From positions 14,305,129-14,369,128 of the forward strand of contig NC_053134.1 in assembly GCF_010015445.1 (NCBI RefSeq): 64,000 bases of DNA. Reading direction: 5' to 3'. A model generated the notes under the pieces. The model searched no databases. It was given only the letters and a program-made list of their open reading frames with translations, and was not told the DNA's origin. The position numbers and the translations under genes were made by a program. Shown here one piece after another: positions 63,210-64,000 of the stretch. Positions within the stretch are counted from its first letter, which is position 1. Each line of letters starts with the position of its first letter. This DNA comes from Perca fluviatilis. Lineage: Eukaryota; Chordata; Actinopteri; Perciformes; Percidae.

Positions 63210-64000
63210 ATCAGGAGGATACTCACTGCAGATTTGCAAAATGAAGATGTTCTCAGTGTCTCACAAGACCGTTTTTGTGGTGGACCACTGTCCCTACATG
63301 GCAGAGTCAAGTCGTCAGCAGGTGGAGTGCGATGTGCTGACGAAGAGTCGAGGTCAAGGGGTTATTCCTTTGGCCCCTGTGTCAAAGTCCCTGTGGACCT
63401 GTGCTGTGGAGTGTTCCATGGAGTACTGCCGGATCCTCTACGATGTTTATCCACTGCACAAACTTGTACGCTTCCTGTTTTTAACTCAGGCTGAAATTAG
63501 ATCAAGCTGGTTTCTCCACCATTGGTTTCACCTAAGTAATGTAACAAAAAACAGAGATGAAATATAGCAGAAAGAAACCTGACATCAGATATGCTTAGAA
63601 AGGGTTAGTCAATGTAGTTATAGTGAACCAATGGCAACATTTTCTGTCACCTCTTTATTTTACAGATTAATTACATCGTGAGTGATTCAGAGTTCCACAT
63701 CTTGAATAGCTGGAGGCAGGAAGACCAGAGCACTCATGAGGTAATCCACTGCCCACAAAAACTCAGTCACATAGTAACAATTACAATATAATATGACTGT
63801 TAGTATACAGTAGGTCATACAGTGACTATCATTGCATGTTCAAGCTATGTTTTCAGCAGCTCCAAATTTCCACATTTAAACACCAGTGACCACATGTTTG
63901 CAAAAGTCTTCTTCAGAATTGGACTTGCGATATGTTTATGCAGTTTCTCCTCCTGTCTGGCAGCTCATGTCCGCTCTGGCAGCTGTTGGGCCACCAAACC
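63210..64000 (+). CDS. ints13: INTS13 (asunder homologue), Integrator complex subunit, first coding exons (partial)
   Basis: Exon 63210-63465 carries the start codon at 63241, preceded by an acceptor (tatcctacag). It encodes 75 residues starting MKMFSVSHKTVFVVDHCPYM, with GQGVIPLAPVSKSLWTC and SMEYCRILYDVYPLHKL. Exon 63666-63740 (phase 0) encodes INYIVSDSEFHILNSWRQED and a few more residues. Exon 63964 onward starts LMSALAAVGPPN and runs off the window. The match to human INTS13/ASUN is continuous, including the AALAAVGPPNP stretch. INTS13 forms an Integrator module with INTS10 and INTS14 and is also linked to dynein recruitment to the nuclear envelope. The upstream exon is non-coding. The remaining gene, several hundred residues, is missing at the right edge. 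Confidence 0.96.

Noticed and set aside
1..64000. CRISPR arrays, operons, bacterial promoters, rRNA genes
   Set aside because: None seen. The spliced vertebrate gene structure makes prokaryotic features irrelevant here.

Overview
The window is nuclear DNA of a teleost fish, most likely a percomorph. It has small phase-consistent exons of vertebrate genes, GT-AG introns of about 0.1-5 kb, an AT-rich intergenic background, and many interspersed repeats typical of spiny-rayed fishes. These include tRNA-headed SINEs, hAT-like and TTAA-flanked MITEs, a decayed Tc1 transposon and LINE tails. All gene calls come from translating the exons and comparing them with remembered vertebrate orthologues. 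No search was run. Percomorph is an inference from the repeats; the species is not determined.

Layout. 1-4110: first coding exon of nudt4 (minus strand) and part of its first intron; the rest of the gene lies off the left edge. 4111-22853: 18.7 kb with no supportable gene but several mobile elements and a long polypurine tract. 22854-28697: complete ube2n (UBC13 ubiquitin-conjugating enzyme), 4 coding exons, minus. 29789-33265: complete mrpl42, 5 coding exons, minus. 34814-42827: complete pwp1, 15 coding exons, minus. 42828-45934: intergenic. 45935-61098: ano6 (TMEM16F), about 20 coding exons, minus; the join at its N-terminus is unresolved. 61099-63209: divergent promoter region. 63210-64000: first coding exons of ints13 (asunder), plus, cut by the right edge.

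The genes are ordinary housekeeping or membrane genes and do not form one pathway. NUDT4 acts on diphosphoinositol phosphates, UBE2N builds K63 ubiquitin chains, MRPL42 is mitoribosomal, PWP1 is a nucleolar/chromatin WD40 protein, ANO6 is a calcium-activated scramblase/channel, and INTS13 is an Integrator subunit. To my knowledge all six human orthologues lie on chromosome 12, and NUDT4, UBE2N and MRPL42 are neighbours there, so this is a conserved but rearranged block.

I found no evidence of an undescribed multi-gene system. The most interesting signals are at the scale of transposons and splicing. A TTAA-flanked MITE has its target site inside the splice donor of pwp1 exon 9. A CA/CG microsatellite forms the intronic side of the pwp1 exon 12 donor. 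There is a three-copy TTAA MITE family, a nested foldback element with a 10-bp duplication, hAT-like MITEs with readable 8-bp target duplications, a GC-AG intron in ano6, and a reading-phase conflict at the ano6 N-terminus.
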